Part shown: positions 33,461 through 42,492 of the stretch, piece after piece
How the letters are laid out: every line of letters begins with the position of its first letter
How positions within the stretch are numbered: the first letter of the stretch is position 1
From: Nonomuraea cavernae
GTDB lineage: Bacteria; Actinomycetota; Actinomycetes; Streptosporangiales; Streptosporangiaceae
Assembly: GCF_014646355.1 (NCBI RefSeq)
Contig: NZ_BMNH01000021.1
Span: forward strand, 62,001-126,000
DNA: 64,000 nt
Direction of reading: 5' to 3'
The notes under the pieces: model-generated
What the model was told of the DNA's origin: nothing
What the model saw: only the letters and a program-made list of their open reading frames with translations
Databases searched by the model: none
Position numbers and translations under genes: made by a program

Positions 33461-35206
33461 GTGTTGCTGCGCATGTCGTCGCTGTTTCTTCGCACCCTGC
33501 GGGACGACCCGGCAGACGCGGAAGTGCCGAGCCACAAGCTCCTCGTCCGCGCCGGCTATGTCCGCCGGGTGGCCCCCGGCATCTACTCGTGGCTGCCCCT
33601 GGGCAAGATGGTGCTGGAGAACGTGGCCCGCGTCGTCCGCGAGGAGATGGACCGGATGGGCGGCCAGGAGGTGCTCTTCCCCGCCCTGCTGCCCCGCGAA
33701 TACTACGAGGCCACCGGCCGCTGGACCGAATACGGCGACACGCTCTTCCGGTTGCGTGACCGCAAGGGCGCCGACTACCTCCTCGGGCCCACGCACGAGG
33801 AGCTCTTCACCGACATGGTCAAGAGCGAATACTCCTCGTACAAGGACTATCCGGTCACGCTCTACCAGATCCAGACCAAGTACCGCGACGAGGCGAGGCC
33901 CCGCGCAGGCATCCTGCGCGGCCGGGAGTTCCTCATGAAGGACTCCTACTCCTTCGACCTCGACGACGACGGGCTCAAGCGCTCCTATGAGCAGCACCGC
34001 GAGACCTACATCAAGACCTTCGAGCGGCTGGGCATCAACTACAAGATCGTGTTCGCCACGTCCGGCGCGATGGGCGGCTCGGCCTCCGAGGAGTTCCTCG
34101 CGCCGACCCCCACGGGCGAGGACACCTTCGTCGCCTGCCGCTCGTGCGGCTACGCGGCCAACGCCGAGGCCGTCACCACGACACCCCCCGCCGCCGTGTC
34201 CCTCGACGGCCTGGAGGAGCAGCGGGTCCTCGACACCCCTGACACGCCGACCATCGAGACGCTGGTCTCGTTCGTCAACGAGCACCACGGCCTGTCCATC
34301 ACCGCCGCCGACACCCTGAAGAACGTCGTCGTCAAGATCTCCACGCCTGGCTCCGACAAGGTCGAGACCCTGGTCATCGGCGTCCCCGGCGACCGTGAGG
34401 TCGACTTCAAGCGTCTGGAGGCCGCACTGGCCCCCGGGGAGCCCGCGATCTTCGAGGCCGAGGACTTCGCCCGGCACCCCGGCCTGGTGCGCGGCTACAT
34501 CGGCCCGCAGGTGCTGCGCGACCTGGGCATCCGCTACCTCGTCGACCCGCGCGTGGTCACGGGCAGCTCCTGGGTGACCGGCGCCAACCAGCCGGGCAAG
34601 CACGCCGCCCACGTGGTCGCGGGGCGCGACTTCGTCCCCGACGGCACGATCGAGGCCGCCGAGGTGCGCGCGGGCGACTCCTGCCCCCGCTGCGCGTCGC
34701 CGCTGTCCATCGACCGCGGCATCGAGATCGGCCACATCTTCCAGCTCGGCCGCAAGTACGCCGACGCGGCCGGCCTCGACGCCCTCGGCCCCGACGGCAA
34801 GCCGATCCGCGTCACGATGGGCTCCTACGGCATCGGCGTCTCCCGAGCCGTGGCCGTCATCGCCGAGCAGCTGCACGACTCGCTCGGCCTGGTGTGGCCC
34901 CGCGAGGTGGCCCCCGCCGACGTGCACATTGTCGGCACCGGCAAGGAGCACCAGGTGGAGGCGGCACTGGAGCTGGGCGCGGAGCTCGAGTCCCGGGGCC
35001 TGCGCGTGCTGGTGGACGACCGGCCCGGGGTGTCGCCCGGGGTCAAGTTCAAGGACGCCGAGCTGCTCGGGCTGCCGACCATCGTGGTCGTGGGCCGCGG
35101 CCTGTCCCAGGGCGTGGTCGAGCTGCGCGACCGGGTCACCGGCGACAAGTCGGAGATCCCGCTCGCCGAGGCCGCCGACCTCGTCCTCGCCGCCACCCGG
35201 TCCTGA
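33461..35206 (+). CDS. proS: Prolyl-tRNA synthetase, bacterial type
   Basis: A 581-residue class II synthetase that charges tRNA-Pro. Motif 1 lies near YSWLPLGKMVLENVARVVRE, motif 2 at RPRAGILRGREFLMKDSYSF, and motif 3 at GSYGIGVSRAVAVI. The middle part (about residues 225-385) is the INS editing domain that removes mischarged alanine, and the anticodon-binding domain is C-terminal. GTG 33461 has AAGGAG upstream. Confidence 0.97.
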   Translation: MLLRMSSLFLRTLRDDPADAEVPSHKLLVRAGYVRRVAPGIYSWLPLGKMVLENVARVVREEMDRMGGQEVLFPALLPREYYEATGRWTEYGDTLFRLRDRKGADYLLGPTHEELFTDMVKSEYSSYKDYPVTLYQIQTKYRDEARPRAGILRGREFLMKDSYSFDLDDDGLKRSYEQHRETYIKTFERLGINYKIVFATSGAMGGSASEEFLAPTPTGEDTFVACRSCGYAANAEAVTTTPPAAVSLDGLEEQRVLDTPDTPTIETLVSFVNEHHGLSITAADTLKNVVVKISTPGSDKVETLVIGVPGDREVDFKRLEAALAPGEPAIFEAEDFARHPGLVRGYIGPQVLRDLGIRYLVDPRVVTGSSWVTGANQPGKHAAHVVAGRDFVPDGTIEAAEVRAGDSCPRCASPLSIDRGIEIGHIFQLGRKYADAAGLDALGPDGKPIRVTMGSYGIGVSRAVAVIAEQLHDSLGLVWPREVAPADVHIVGTGKEHQVEAALELGAELESRGLRVLVDDRPGVSPGVKFKDAELLGLPTIVVVGRGLSQGVVELRDRVTGDKSEIPLAEAADLVLAATRS

Positions 35207-35314
35207 CGCCCACGCGGCCCCGGCCGGGTGGGTCCACTGTCGGCGGGCCCCGGCCTGGTCGTCCGATGCCCGGCCCCCGATGCCTGACCCCGCCCTCGCG
35301 GGCCGCAGCCCGGG

Positions 35315-35764
35315 TCAGCCGCCCGGCGTCGTGCCGGACGGCTGCGGGGTCGCCTCGGGCAGACCGGGAAAGGCGGCGATCGTGGGCCGGAACGAGTAGG
35401 ACCGGGTGACCGACTCCTGCATGGCCAGCGCCGCGTACTTCCGCAAAGCGGCGTCCTCACCGGCCGCCAGCTCCAGGTAGGCGGCCGTCATGCCCGCCTC
35501 CACGTGCGCCGCGAGCCGTACGGCGGCCGCCGCTCCCGTGGGCACCGCGGGCAGGGCGTAGGACGCCTCCGGCTCCACCGGCTGCCCGCCCCGGCCCGTG
35601 ATGAGCGCGCGGAGCTGGTCGCGGCGGGCCCGGTGGGCGTCGAACGCCTGGGTGGCCAGCGCCCGCAGCGACCCCGACGTGCGGGCACCGATCAGACCGT
35701 AGGCGAAGACGGCCGCGTGCTCGGCCGCCAGCGCCTTGCGCAGCTTGTCGAGATCGTCGCTCAC
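35315..35764 (-). CDS. Ferritin-like DUF4439 protein
   Basis: A 149-residue helical-bundle protein. The helices LRKALAAEHAAVFAYGLIGA (Glu and His) and ESVTRSYSF bracket an Ala-rich core, as in DUF4439 proteins. GTG 35764 overlaps the stop of the upstream lipoprotein gene by four bases, so the two are coupled. Such pairs sit between proS and rimP in many actinomycetes. Metal binding is not certain because few ligands are visible. Confidence 0.75.
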   Translation of the reverse strand: MSDDLDKLRKALAAEHAAVFAYGLIGARTSGSLRALATQAFDAHRARRDQLRALITGRGGQPVEPEASYALPAVPTGAAAAVRLAAHVEAGMTAAYLELAAGEDAALRKYAALAMQESVTRSYSFRPTIAAFPGLPEATPQPSGTTPGG

Positions 35765-36249
35765 AGCGACCTCGGCAGGGCGACGGCGTGGGCCGCCTCG
35801 CAGGCGCCGATGCTGGCCACCAGCTGGGCCATGGCCGGCGGCACCCCGGTCAGCTGTCGGGTGCGCAGGGCGGCCGCCCTGCGTTCGAGGGTCCGCAGCC
35901 GCGACAGCGTCACCTTGGGAGCGGCCGTGGCCGAAGGGGCGGCGGAGGGAGTGGCCGAGGGAGTGGCCGAGGCGGCGGGGACACCGGGGAAGCGCCTGCG
36001 CAGCTCGGACAGATGGGCCTGGTGACGATCTCTGAACGGGGTCAGCCTGGCGCCGCCGTCCGCGATCAGCGTGGAGTAGAGGGCGATGGTCGCCTCCTTC
36101 TCGGCGATCAACTGCCGGGCCAGCACCCGCTCCGGCGGCTCCGGCGGCGGTGAGGTGGGCGGGGCGCCGGTCGTGGTGCTGCATCCGGCCAGCGCCGCCG
36201 CGGCCGCTGCGCCCGCCAGCACGGCTCGCCGGGAGAGAGAAGGGCGCAC
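35761..36249 (-). CDS. Lipoprotein, coupled to the DUF4439 gene
   Basis: A 162-residue protein with an N-terminal SRRAVL twin-arginine-like start, an Ala-rich hydrophobic stretch and lipobox ALAGC, so it is probably a membrane-anchored lipoprotein. The mature part is helical with a Thr/Pro/Ser/Ala linker (SATPSATPSAAPSATAAP). It resembles the ferritin-like half of its neighbour. Function unknown. TACGAT at 36286-36291 on the minus strand could be its -10 box. Confidence 0.75.
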   Translation of the reverse strand: MRPSLSRRAVLAGAAAAAALAGCSTTTGAPPTSPPPEPPERVLARQLIAEKEATIALYSTLIADGGARLTPFRDRHQAHLSELRRRFPGVPAASATPSATPSAAPSATAAPKVTLSRLRTLERRAAALRTRQLTGVPPAMAQLVASIGACEAAHAVALPRSL

Positions 36250-36471
36250 GGGCAGGGACCTCCAGGACTACGGACCGCAGCTAGCATCGTAAGGGCTCGT
36301 GCCCCCGCTCGCTGTCAGGCCGGGCTTGCCGTTCCCCGCGCGTCGAGTGGCGCTCTATCCGTGCCCTCGTACAGATAGGGTGTCAACTGTCGTCGCTGGC
36401 TGAGCGCCCGCACGGCGGAGAGCCAGTGGCGAGGTCCGCCCGGCTGAGACTTGACAATAGGGGAGGTCGAT

Positions 36472-36966
36472 ATGGGCAGCGCATCACCCCGCGACCACCT
36501 GATGAAGCTCCTCGAGCCCGTCGTCAGCGCGGAGGGCCTCGACTTGGAGGACGTCACGGTCACCCAGGCCGGCAAGCGCCGGCTGCTGCGCGTGATCGTC
36601 GATCGCGACGGAGGGGTGAGCCTCGACGACGTCGCCGACGTGAGCCAGGCCGTCTCCACCGCCCTCGACGAGGACGACGCGATGGGCGACGCGGCCTACA
36701 CGCTCGAGGTCTCCTCGCCGGGCGTCGACCGCCCGCTGACCGAGCCGCGCCACTGGCGGCGCGCGGCCAAGCGGCTGGTGAAGGCCGAGCTGAGAGACGG
36801 CACCGTGCTGGAGGGCCGGGTGCGCTCGGCCGACGAGAGCGGCGTAGACCTCGAGATCGGCGGCGCCGATCGCCGGCTCGACTATCAGGACCTGACCCGC
36901 GGACGGGTGCAGGTGGAGTTCCGCCGGATCGACGACGACACCGACGTCGACGGCGACGAAGGCTAA
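36472..36966 (+). CDS. rimP: Ribosome maturation factor RimP
   Basis: A 164-residue protein needed for 30S assembly. It shows the two-domain RimP pattern: LMKLLEPVVSAEGLDLEDVT, RLLRVIVDRDGGVSLDDVAD and the motif LEVSSPGVDRPL. ATG 36472 follows a strong GGGGAGG; an in-frame TTG at 36451 lies before that ribosome site and is rejected. It begins the rimP-nusA-ylxR-infB run. Confidence 0.95.
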   Translation: MGSASPRDHLMKLLEPVVSAEGLDLEDVTVTQAGKRRLLRVIVDRDGGVSLDDVADVSQAVSTALDEDDAMGDAAYTLEVSSPGVDRPLTEPRHWRRAAKRLVKAELRDGTVLEGRVRSADESGVDLEIGGADRRLDYQDLTRGRVQVEFRRIDDDTDVDGDEG

Positions 36967-36978
36967 GGGGGAAGCCTC

Positions 36979-37983
36979 GTGGACATCGACATGAGCGTCC
37001 TGCGCAGCCTGGAGCGGGAGAAGGACATCTCCTTCGACCTGGTCGTCAAGGCGATCGAGGACGCGTTGCTGATCGCCTACTTCCGCACCGACGGCGCCGC
37101 GCCCAAGGCGCGGGCCGAGCTCGACAGGGGCAGCGGGCACGTGACGATCTGGGCGGCCGAGCTCGACGACGACGGCGAGATCGTCCGGGAGTACGACGAC
37201 ACACCCAGCAATTTCAGCCGGATCGCGGCGACCACCGCCAAGCAGGTGATCCTGCAGCAGCTGCGCGACGCCGAAGACGAGATCAACTTCGGTGAGTTCG
37301 CCAGCCGCGAGGGCGAGCTGGTCTCCGGCGTGATCCAGCAGGGCAAGGACCCGCGCGTGGTGCTGGTCGACCTCGGCAAGATCGAGGCCGTGCTGCCGCA
37401 CAACGAGCAGGTGCCCGGCGAGGACTACGTGCACGGCGAGCGCATCCGCGTCTACGTGGTGCAGGTCAAGAAGGGCCACAAGGGTCCCTCGGTCACGCTG
37501 TCGCGCACCCACCCCGGCCTGGTGAAGAAGCTGTTCGCCCTTGAGGTGCCCGAGATCGCCGACGGCACCGTGGAGATCGCCGCGGTGGCCCGCGAGGCCG
37601 GTCACCGTACCAAGATCGCGGTGAGGTCTCGCAAGCAGGGCGTCAACGCCAAGGGCGCCTGCATCGGCCCGATGGGCTCCCGGGTGCGCAACGTGATGAC
37701 CGAGTTGCACGGCGAGAAGATCGACATCATCGACTGGTCCGAGGATCCGGGCGAGTTCGTCGGGAATGCCCTGTCTCCCGCGCGTGTTTCCCACGTTGAG
37801 GTCCTCGACCTCGACGGACGGGTGGCGAGGGTGACCGTGCCCGACTACCAGCTTTCGCTGGCCATCGGCAAGGAAGGGCAGAATGCCCGGCTCGCGGCCA
37901 GGCTCACCGGATGGCGGATTGACATCCGCCCTGACACCCAGGCCGAGGATGCCGCCGGTTCCGTAGATGCGTCAACACGGTAA
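36979..37983 (+). CDS. nusA: Transcription termination/antitermination factor NusA
   Basis: A 334-residue RNA-polymerase-binding protein with N-terminal domain, S1 domain (GELVSGVIQQGKDPRVVLVD) and two KH domains (KGACIGPMGSRVRNVMTEL; AIGKEGQNARLAARLTGW). It lacks the acidic repeats of E. coli NusA, as is normal in actinobacteria. GTG 36979 is preceded by GGGGGAAG. Its end overlaps the ylxR start by 17 bp. Confidence 0.96.
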   Translation: MDIDMSVLRSLEREKDISFDLVVKAIEDALLIAYFRTDGAAPKARAELDRGSGHVTIWAAELDDDGEIVREYDDTPSNFSRIAATTAKQVILQQLRDAEDEINFGEFASREGELVSGVIQQGKDPRVVLVDLGKIEAVLPHNEQVPGEDYVHGERIRVYVVQVKKGHKGPSVTLSRTHPGLVKKLFALEVPEIADGTVEIAAVAREAGHRTKIAVRSRKQGVNAKGACIGPMGSRVRNVMTELHGEKIDIIDWSEDPGEFVGNALSPARVSHVEVLDLDGRVARVTVPDYQLSLAIGKEGQNARLAARLTGWRIDIRPDTQAEDAAGSVDASTR

Positions 37984-38281
37984 GCTGGAATATGGTGGCC
38001 ACGCGGCTCCACAGCGCACCTGTGTGGGCTGCAGGGGCCGCACGGCAAAGTCCGAGCTGCTCCGCCTGGTGCTGGTCGAGGATCATCTGGTCCCTGACCT
38101 GCGAGGACGGCTTCCTGGCCGGGGTGCATCGCTGCATCCGACCATGAGTTGTCTGGAGCTTGCCGAGCGTCGCCGGGCGTTTCCGCGCGCATTCCGCGTG
38201 CCGGGGCCGCTTGACGTCTCGCGCGTGCGGGCGCACCTGGAAGAGGAGAAATACGAAATGTCATGTAGGACGCCGAGTTGA
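37967..38281 (+). CDS. ylxR: YlxR family RNA-binding protein
   Basis: A 104-residue small protein with the YlxR/DUF448 motifs RTCVGCRGRTAKSELLRLV and DLRGRLPGRGASLHP, then a basic helix. It starts at ATG 37967 inside the end of nusA; no other in-frame start precedes the CVGC motif. YlxR members bind RNA and in clostridia one modulates RNase P; the exact role here is not shown. Confidence 0.9.
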   Translation: MRQHGKLEYGGHAAPQRTCVGCRGRTAKSELLRLVLVEDHLVPDLRGRLPGRGASLHPTMSCLELAERRRAFPRAFRVPGPLDVSRVRAHLEEEKYEMSCRTPS

Positions 38282-38392
38282 TGGGCGGAGTCAGATTGCT
38301 ATGAGCGCCTGATGAGCACGCGGCGATGAAGACGTCAAGGTAGCGACGGTCCGGACGGCACAGCCAGCCTCCCGGGCCAGTAAGGGAGTGCA

Positions 38393-41300
38393 GTGGCGAA
38401 GGTCCGGGTATACGAGCTCGCTAAGGAGTTCGGCGTAGAGAGCAAGGTCGTCATGGCCAAGCTCCAGGAGATGGGAGAGTTCGTCCGTTCGGCGTCCTCC
38501 ACCATCGAGGCGCCGGTGGTCCGCAGGCTCACCGAAGCACTGGGCGCATCCAAGGGTGGGCCCTCAAGGGGCGGCGGTTCGCCGTCCAGACCGCAGCCGC
38601 CGAAGGCTGCACCACGGCCGGCGAGCAGCCAGGCCGCCAACGGCGCCGCCGAGGCGCCGACCCCCACGGTTCCGCGTCCGGGTCCCAAGCCCGGTCCGCG
38701 TCCCGGCCCGGCGACGAGCGGCACGCCTCGCCCGCCGGTCCCCATGCCCCAGCAGCAGCCCCCGGCGCAGCAGCCCGAGGCCGCTCGTGGCGACACGTCC
38801 GGGGCTCCGCAGGCCCGTTTCGACAGCGGCGCGCGTCCCGAGAGCGCTCCGCGTTCCGACGGCGGCGCGCGTCCCGCGCCCGGCCCGCGTCCGGGTCCCG
38901 CGGCTCGTCCGGGTCCCAAGCCCGGCCCCGCGGCCCGTCCCGGGGCGTCCGGTGGCGGTGCCTCCGGCGGCGCGCGTCCGGGTGCGTCCACCGGTGGTGG
39001 CCCCCGTCCGGGTCCCGGTCCCAAGCCGGGTCCCCGTGGCCCGCGTCCGGGCAACAACCCCTTCTCGTCCAACGCCAGCGGCATGGGCCAGTCCCGTCCG
39101 CCGCGTCCCGGCGCCGGTCGCGATGGCGGCGGCCCCGGCCAGCGCGAGCGTCGTGACGGCCCGCCGCGTGACGGCGCCATCCCGCGCCCGCCGCAGGGTC
39201 GTGGCGGCGGCGAGGGCAGGCCGGGCACGGCCGGTCCGCGTCCGGGTCCGCCCGGCGCCGCCGGACCGCGTCCCGGTCCCGGCGCGGGTGGTCCCCGTCC
39301 CGGTGGTCCGCGTCCCAACCCGATGATGATGCCGCAGGGCCGGCCTTCCGGTCCCGGCGGTGGCGGCGGTGGCCGTCCTGGCGGCGGTGGCGGCGGTGGC
39401 CGTCCCGGTGGTGGTGGCGGCGGTGGCCGTCCGGGTGGCGGCGGCGGTCGTCCCGGTGGCGGCGGCGGTTTCGCCGGTCGTCCCGGTGGCGGTGCGGGTC
39501 GTCCCGGCACGAGCACCGGTGGTCCCGGTGGCGGCGGCGGTTTCGCCGGTCGTCCGGGTGGCGGTGGCCGTGGTCGTGGCGGCGGCACCGCGGGTGCCTT
39601 CGGGCGTCCCGGCGGTCGTCCCGCGCGTGGCCGCAAGTCCAAGCGTCAGAGGCGCCAGGAATTCGACAACATGTCGGCTCCGGCGATCGGCGGTGTGCAG
39701 GTCGCCCGTGGCAACGGCGCGACCATCCGTCTTCCGCGCGGTGCGTCGCTGGCCGACTTCGCCGACCGGATCGGCGCCAACCCCGCCGCGCTGGTGCAGA
39801 TCATGCTGCACCTCGGCGAGATGGTGACCGCCACGCAGTCGGTCAACGAGGAGACGCTGCAGCTGCTCGGCGCCGAGCTCGACTACAACATCCAGGTGGT
39901 CAGCCCGGAGGAGGAGGACCGCGAGCTTCTCGAGGCCTTCGACATCGAGTTCGGCGAGGACGAGGGCGACGAGGCCGACCTGGCCGCGAGGCCGCCGGTC
40001 GTGACCGTCATGGGTCACGTCGACCACGGTAAGACCAAGCTGCTCGACGCCATCCGCAAGACCAACGTGGCGGCGCGCGAGGCGGGTGGCATCACCCAGC
40101 ACATCGGCGCCTACCAGGTCGCCACCGAGCACGAGGGCGAAGAGCGCAAGGTCACCTTCATCGACACCCCGGGTCACGAGGCGTTCACCGCCATGCGTGC
40201 CCGTGGTGCCAAGGCGACCGACATCGCCGTGCTGGTGGTCGCGGCCGACGACGGCGTGAAGCCTCAGACGATCGAGGCCCTCAACCACGCCCAGGCGGCC
40301 GACGTGCCGATCGTGGTCGCGGTCAACAAGGTCGACAAGGAGGGCGCCGACCCCAACAAGGTCAGGGCCCAGCTCACCGAGTACGGCCTGGTGGCCGAGG
40401 AGTACGGCGGCTCGACGCTGTTCGTCGACATCTCGGCCAAGAACGGCACCGGCATCGAGAACCTCCTCGAGGCCATCGTGCTGACCGCCGACGCCGAGCT
40501 CGACCTGCGGGCCAACCCGACGATGGACGCCCAGGGCATCGCGATCGAGGCCCACCTCGACAAGGGCCGCGGCCCCGTCGCGACCGTCCTGGTCCAGCGC
40601 GGCACGCTCCGCGTCGGCGACTCCATCGTCTGTGGCGAGGCCTTCGGCCGCGTCCGGGCGATGCTCGACGACAACGGCGAGCCGGTCGACGAGGCCACGC
40701 CGTCCCGTCCCGTTCAGGTGATGGGTCTGACGGCCGTGCCCGGCGCCGGTGACAACTTCATCGTCGTCACCGACGACCGGATGGCCCGGCAGATCGCCCA
40801 GCAGCGCGCGGCGCGCAAGCGCAGCGCCGACATGGCGAAGTCGAGCCGTCGCCGCACCCTCGAGGAGCTGTTCAGCGACCTCGAGAAGGGTCGCGTCGAC
40901 GAGCTCAAGCTCATCATCAAGGGTGACGTGTCCGGTTCGGTGGAAGCCCTGGAAGACGCCCTGCTCAAGATCGACGTGGGCGACGAGGTCAACCTTCGGG
41001 TGCTGCACCGCGCCGTCGGCGCCATCACCGAGTACGACGTCAACCTGGCGGTCGCCGACGACAACGCGGTCATCATCGGCTTCAACGTCCGCCCCGAGCC
41101 TCGGGCGCGCGACCTGGCCGAGCGCGAGGGCGTCGACATCCGCTACTACTCGGTCATCTACCAGGCGATCGAGGAGATCGAGGCGGCGCTCAAGGGCATG
41201 CTCAAGCCCGAGTTCGAAGAGGTCCAGATGGGCACGGCGGAGGTCCGCGAGGTCTTCAAGGTGCCGAAGATCGGCAACGTCGCCGGTTCGCTGGTCCGCT

Positions 41301-41512
41301 CCGGTGTGATCGTCCGCAACAGCAAGGCCAGGGTGATCCGCGACGGCGTCGTCGTCGCCGACAACCTGACGGTCTCCTCGCTGCGGCGCTTCAAGGATGA
41401 CGCGACCGAGGTCCGTGAGGGCTTCGAGTGCGGCATCGGGCTCGGTTACAACGATCTCCGGATCGACGACGTGATCGAGACGTTCGAGATGCGGGAGAAG
41501 CCGCGCGCATAA
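38393..41512 (+). CDS. infB: Translation initiation factor IF-2
   Basis: A 1039-residue GTPase that places fMet-tRNA on the ribosome. Residues 1-50 are the IF2-N domain (KVRVYELAKEFGVESKVVM). Residues about 60-420 are a Pro/Gly/Arg/Ala-rich disordered region with many (GGRPGGGG) units. The second IF2-N domain, then the G domain follow: GHVDHGKTKLLD near 540, DTPGHEAF and NKVD, and domains II-IV. Start GTG 38393. The length of the linker exceeds that of E. coli but is typical of actinobacteria. Confidence 0.97.
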   Translation: MAKVRVYELAKEFGVESKVVMAKLQEMGEFVRSASSTIEAPVVRRLTEALGASKGGPSRGGGSPSRPQPPKAAPRPASSQAANGAAEAPTPTVPRPGPKPGPRPGPATSGTPRPPVPMPQQQPPAQQPEAARGDTSGAPQARFDSGARPESAPRSDGGARPAPGPRPGPAARPGPKPGPAARPGASGGGASGGARPGASTGGGPRPGPGPKPGPRGPRPGNNPFSSNASGMGQSRPPRPGAGRDGGGPGQRERRDGPPRDGAIPRPPQGRGGGEGRPGTAGPRPGPPGAAGPRPGPGAGGPRPGGPRPNPMMMPQGRPSGPGGGGGGRPGGGGGGGRPGGGGGGGRPGGGGGRPGGGGGFAGRPGGGAGRPGTSTGGPGGGGGFAGRPGGGGRGRGGGTAGAFGRPGGRPARGRKSKRQRRQEFDNMSAPAIGGVQVARGNGATIRLPRGASLADFADRIGANPAALVQIMLHLGEMVTATQSVNEETLQLLGAELDYNIQVVSPEEEDRELLEAFDIEFGEDEGDEADLAARPPVVTVMGHVDHGKTKLLDAIRKTNVAAREAGGITQHIGAYQVATEHEGEERKVTFIDTPGHEAFTAMRARGAKATDIAVLVVAADDGVKPQTIEALNHAQAADVPIVVAVNKVDKEGADPNKVRAQLTEYGLVAEEYGGSTLFVDISAKNGTGIENLLEAIVLTADAELDLRANPTMDAQGIAIEAHLDKGRGPVATVLVQRGTLRVGDSIVCGEAFGRVRAMLDDNGEPVDEATPSRPVQVMGLTAVPGAGDNFIVVTDDRMARQIAQQRAARKRSADMAKSSRRRTLEELFSDLEKGRVDELKLIIKGDVSGSVEALEDALLKIDVGDEVNLRVLHRAVGAITEYDVNLAVADDNAVIIGFNVRPEPRARDLAEREGVDIRYYSVIYQAIEEIEAALKGMLKPEFEEVQMGTAEVREVFKVPKIGNVAGSLVRSGVIVRNSKARVIRDGVVVADNLTVSSLRRFKDDATEVREGFECGIGLGYNDLRIDDVIETFEMREKPRA

Positions 41513-41523
41513 CCGCGCGGCCG

Positions 41524-41552
41524 GGCGCCCGGCGGACCATCCGCCGGGCGCC
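41524..41552 (+). terminator. Perfect 13-bp hairpin behind infB
   Basis: GGCGCCCGGCGGA (41524-41536) and its exact complement (41540-41552) close a CCA loop 12 bp after the infB stop. There is no U-run. Probably a terminator or mRNA 3'-end stabiliser. Confidence 0.7.
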
Positions 41553-41633
41553 TCTCGTACGTCAGAGTCTGGTCACCACCGCAGCAGGCTCGGCGTGCGC
41601 TTCACACACCAGGACAAGCGGTGGTTGCCAACG

Positions 41634-41930
41634 ATGTATGTGGGTGCGCTAACCCTGGACATCCTGCTCGGCGACGTGCATTCGCTGAAGCAGAAGCGCT
41701 CGGTCGTGCGGCCTCTGGTCGCCGAATTGCACCGGCGCTTTCCCGCCGTCGCCGTAGCCGAAACCGGCCACCTCGACCTGCATCGCAGAGCGGAGGTCGG
41801 CATCGCGGTGGTCTCCGCCTCAGCGGGTAACTGCAAGGAGGTGCTGGACGCCTGCGAGCGGGTGGTGGCGTTCCATCCTGAGATCGAGCTGCTGTCCGCC
41901 AGGCAGCGGCTCTACAACGACGATGACTGA
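41634..41930 (+). CDS. DUF503 (YlxP-like) protein
   Basis: A 98-residue protein found between infB and rbfA in many Gram-positive genomes. It reads MYVGALTLDILLGDVHSLKQ and continues with KRSVVRPLVAELHRRF, the DUF503 pattern. ATG 41634 matches the usual start; GTG 41595 is in frame but adds residues not typical of the family. No catalytic motif. A role in ribosome biogenesis is suggested only by the neighbours. Confidence 0.85.
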   Translation: MYVGALTLDILLGDVHSLKQKRSVVRPLVAELHRRFPAVAVAETGHLDLHRRAEVGIAVVSASAGNCKEVLDACERVVAFHPEIELLSARQRLYNDDD

Positions 41931-41970
41931 ACGACGGCACGACCACGGTCGTGCGTGAGGGGGAGCGAAC

Positions 41971-42492
41971 ATGGTGGATGCAGCACGAGCGCGTAAGCTT
42001 GCCGATCGCATCCAGCAGATCGTGGCCGAGATGCTGGAGCGCCGGATCAAGGACCCTCGCCTGGGGTTCGTGACCGTCACCGACACCCGCATCACCGCAG
42101 ACCTGCGTGAGGCCACGGTGTTTTACACGGTGTTCGGCTCCGATGCCGAGCGCGCCGACAGCGCCGCCGCTCTGGAAAGCGCCAAGGGCATCATCCGATC
42201 TGAGGTGGGCAGGCAGACCGGCGTGCGTTTCACTCCGACACTGACGTTCACTCACGACCCGCTGCCCGACAGCGCCCGCCAGCTCCACGATCTGATCAGC
42301 GTGGCCAGGGCGCGGGACGCGGAGGTGGCCCGCAAGGCGGAGGGCGCCGCCTACGCCGGCGAGGCCGACCCCTACAAGAAGCCCGACGAGGACGAGGCCG
42401 ACTTCGACCGGAAGCCCGACGAGGACGAGGCCGACTTCGACCGGAAGCCCGACGAGGACGAGGCCGACCAGGCGGGACATGCGGCACCGTGA
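41971..42492 (+). CDS. rbfA: 30S ribosome-binding factor RbfA
   Basis: A 173-residue KH-type protein for late 30S maturation and cold growth. The core (residues 1-120) shows ARARKLADRIQQIVAEMLER, DPRLGFVTVTDTRITADL and FTPTLTFTHDPLPDSARQL. The last 38 residues are an acidic repeat (KPDEDEADFDR) absent from most relatives. ATG 41971 follows GGGGGAGCG. The stop overlaps the nrnA start (GTGA). Confidence 0.95.
   Translation: MVDAARARKLADRIQQIVAEMLERRIKDPRLGFVTVTDTRITADLREATVFYTVFGSDAERADSAAALESAKGIIRSEVGRQTGVRFTPTLTFTHDPLPDSARQLHDLISVARARDAEVARKAEGAAYAGEADPYKKPDEDEADFDRKPDEDEADFDRKPDEDEADQAGHAAP
42379..42468 (+). repeat. 33-bp tandem repeat encoding the acidic RbfA tail
   Basis: Two identical 33-bp units (42379-42411, 42412-42444) and a 24-bp partial third encode KPDEDEADFDR. 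Identity at the DNA level, including third positions, points to recent duplication. Confidence 0.9.

Noticed and set aside
36451..36471. TTGACA at 36451 as a -35 box or TTG start for rimP
   Set aside because: No -10 box at a proper distance, and ATG 36472 has a strong GGGGAGG directly before it.
39358..39570. Gly-rich repeats in infB as a mobile or novel repeat
   Set aside because: Disordered Gly/Arg/Pro linkers are normal in actinobacterial IF-2.
38564..41008. 814-residue open frame antisense to infB
   Set aside because: A GC-bias shadow of the Gly/Pro/Arg-rich infB; low-complexity translation and no start context.
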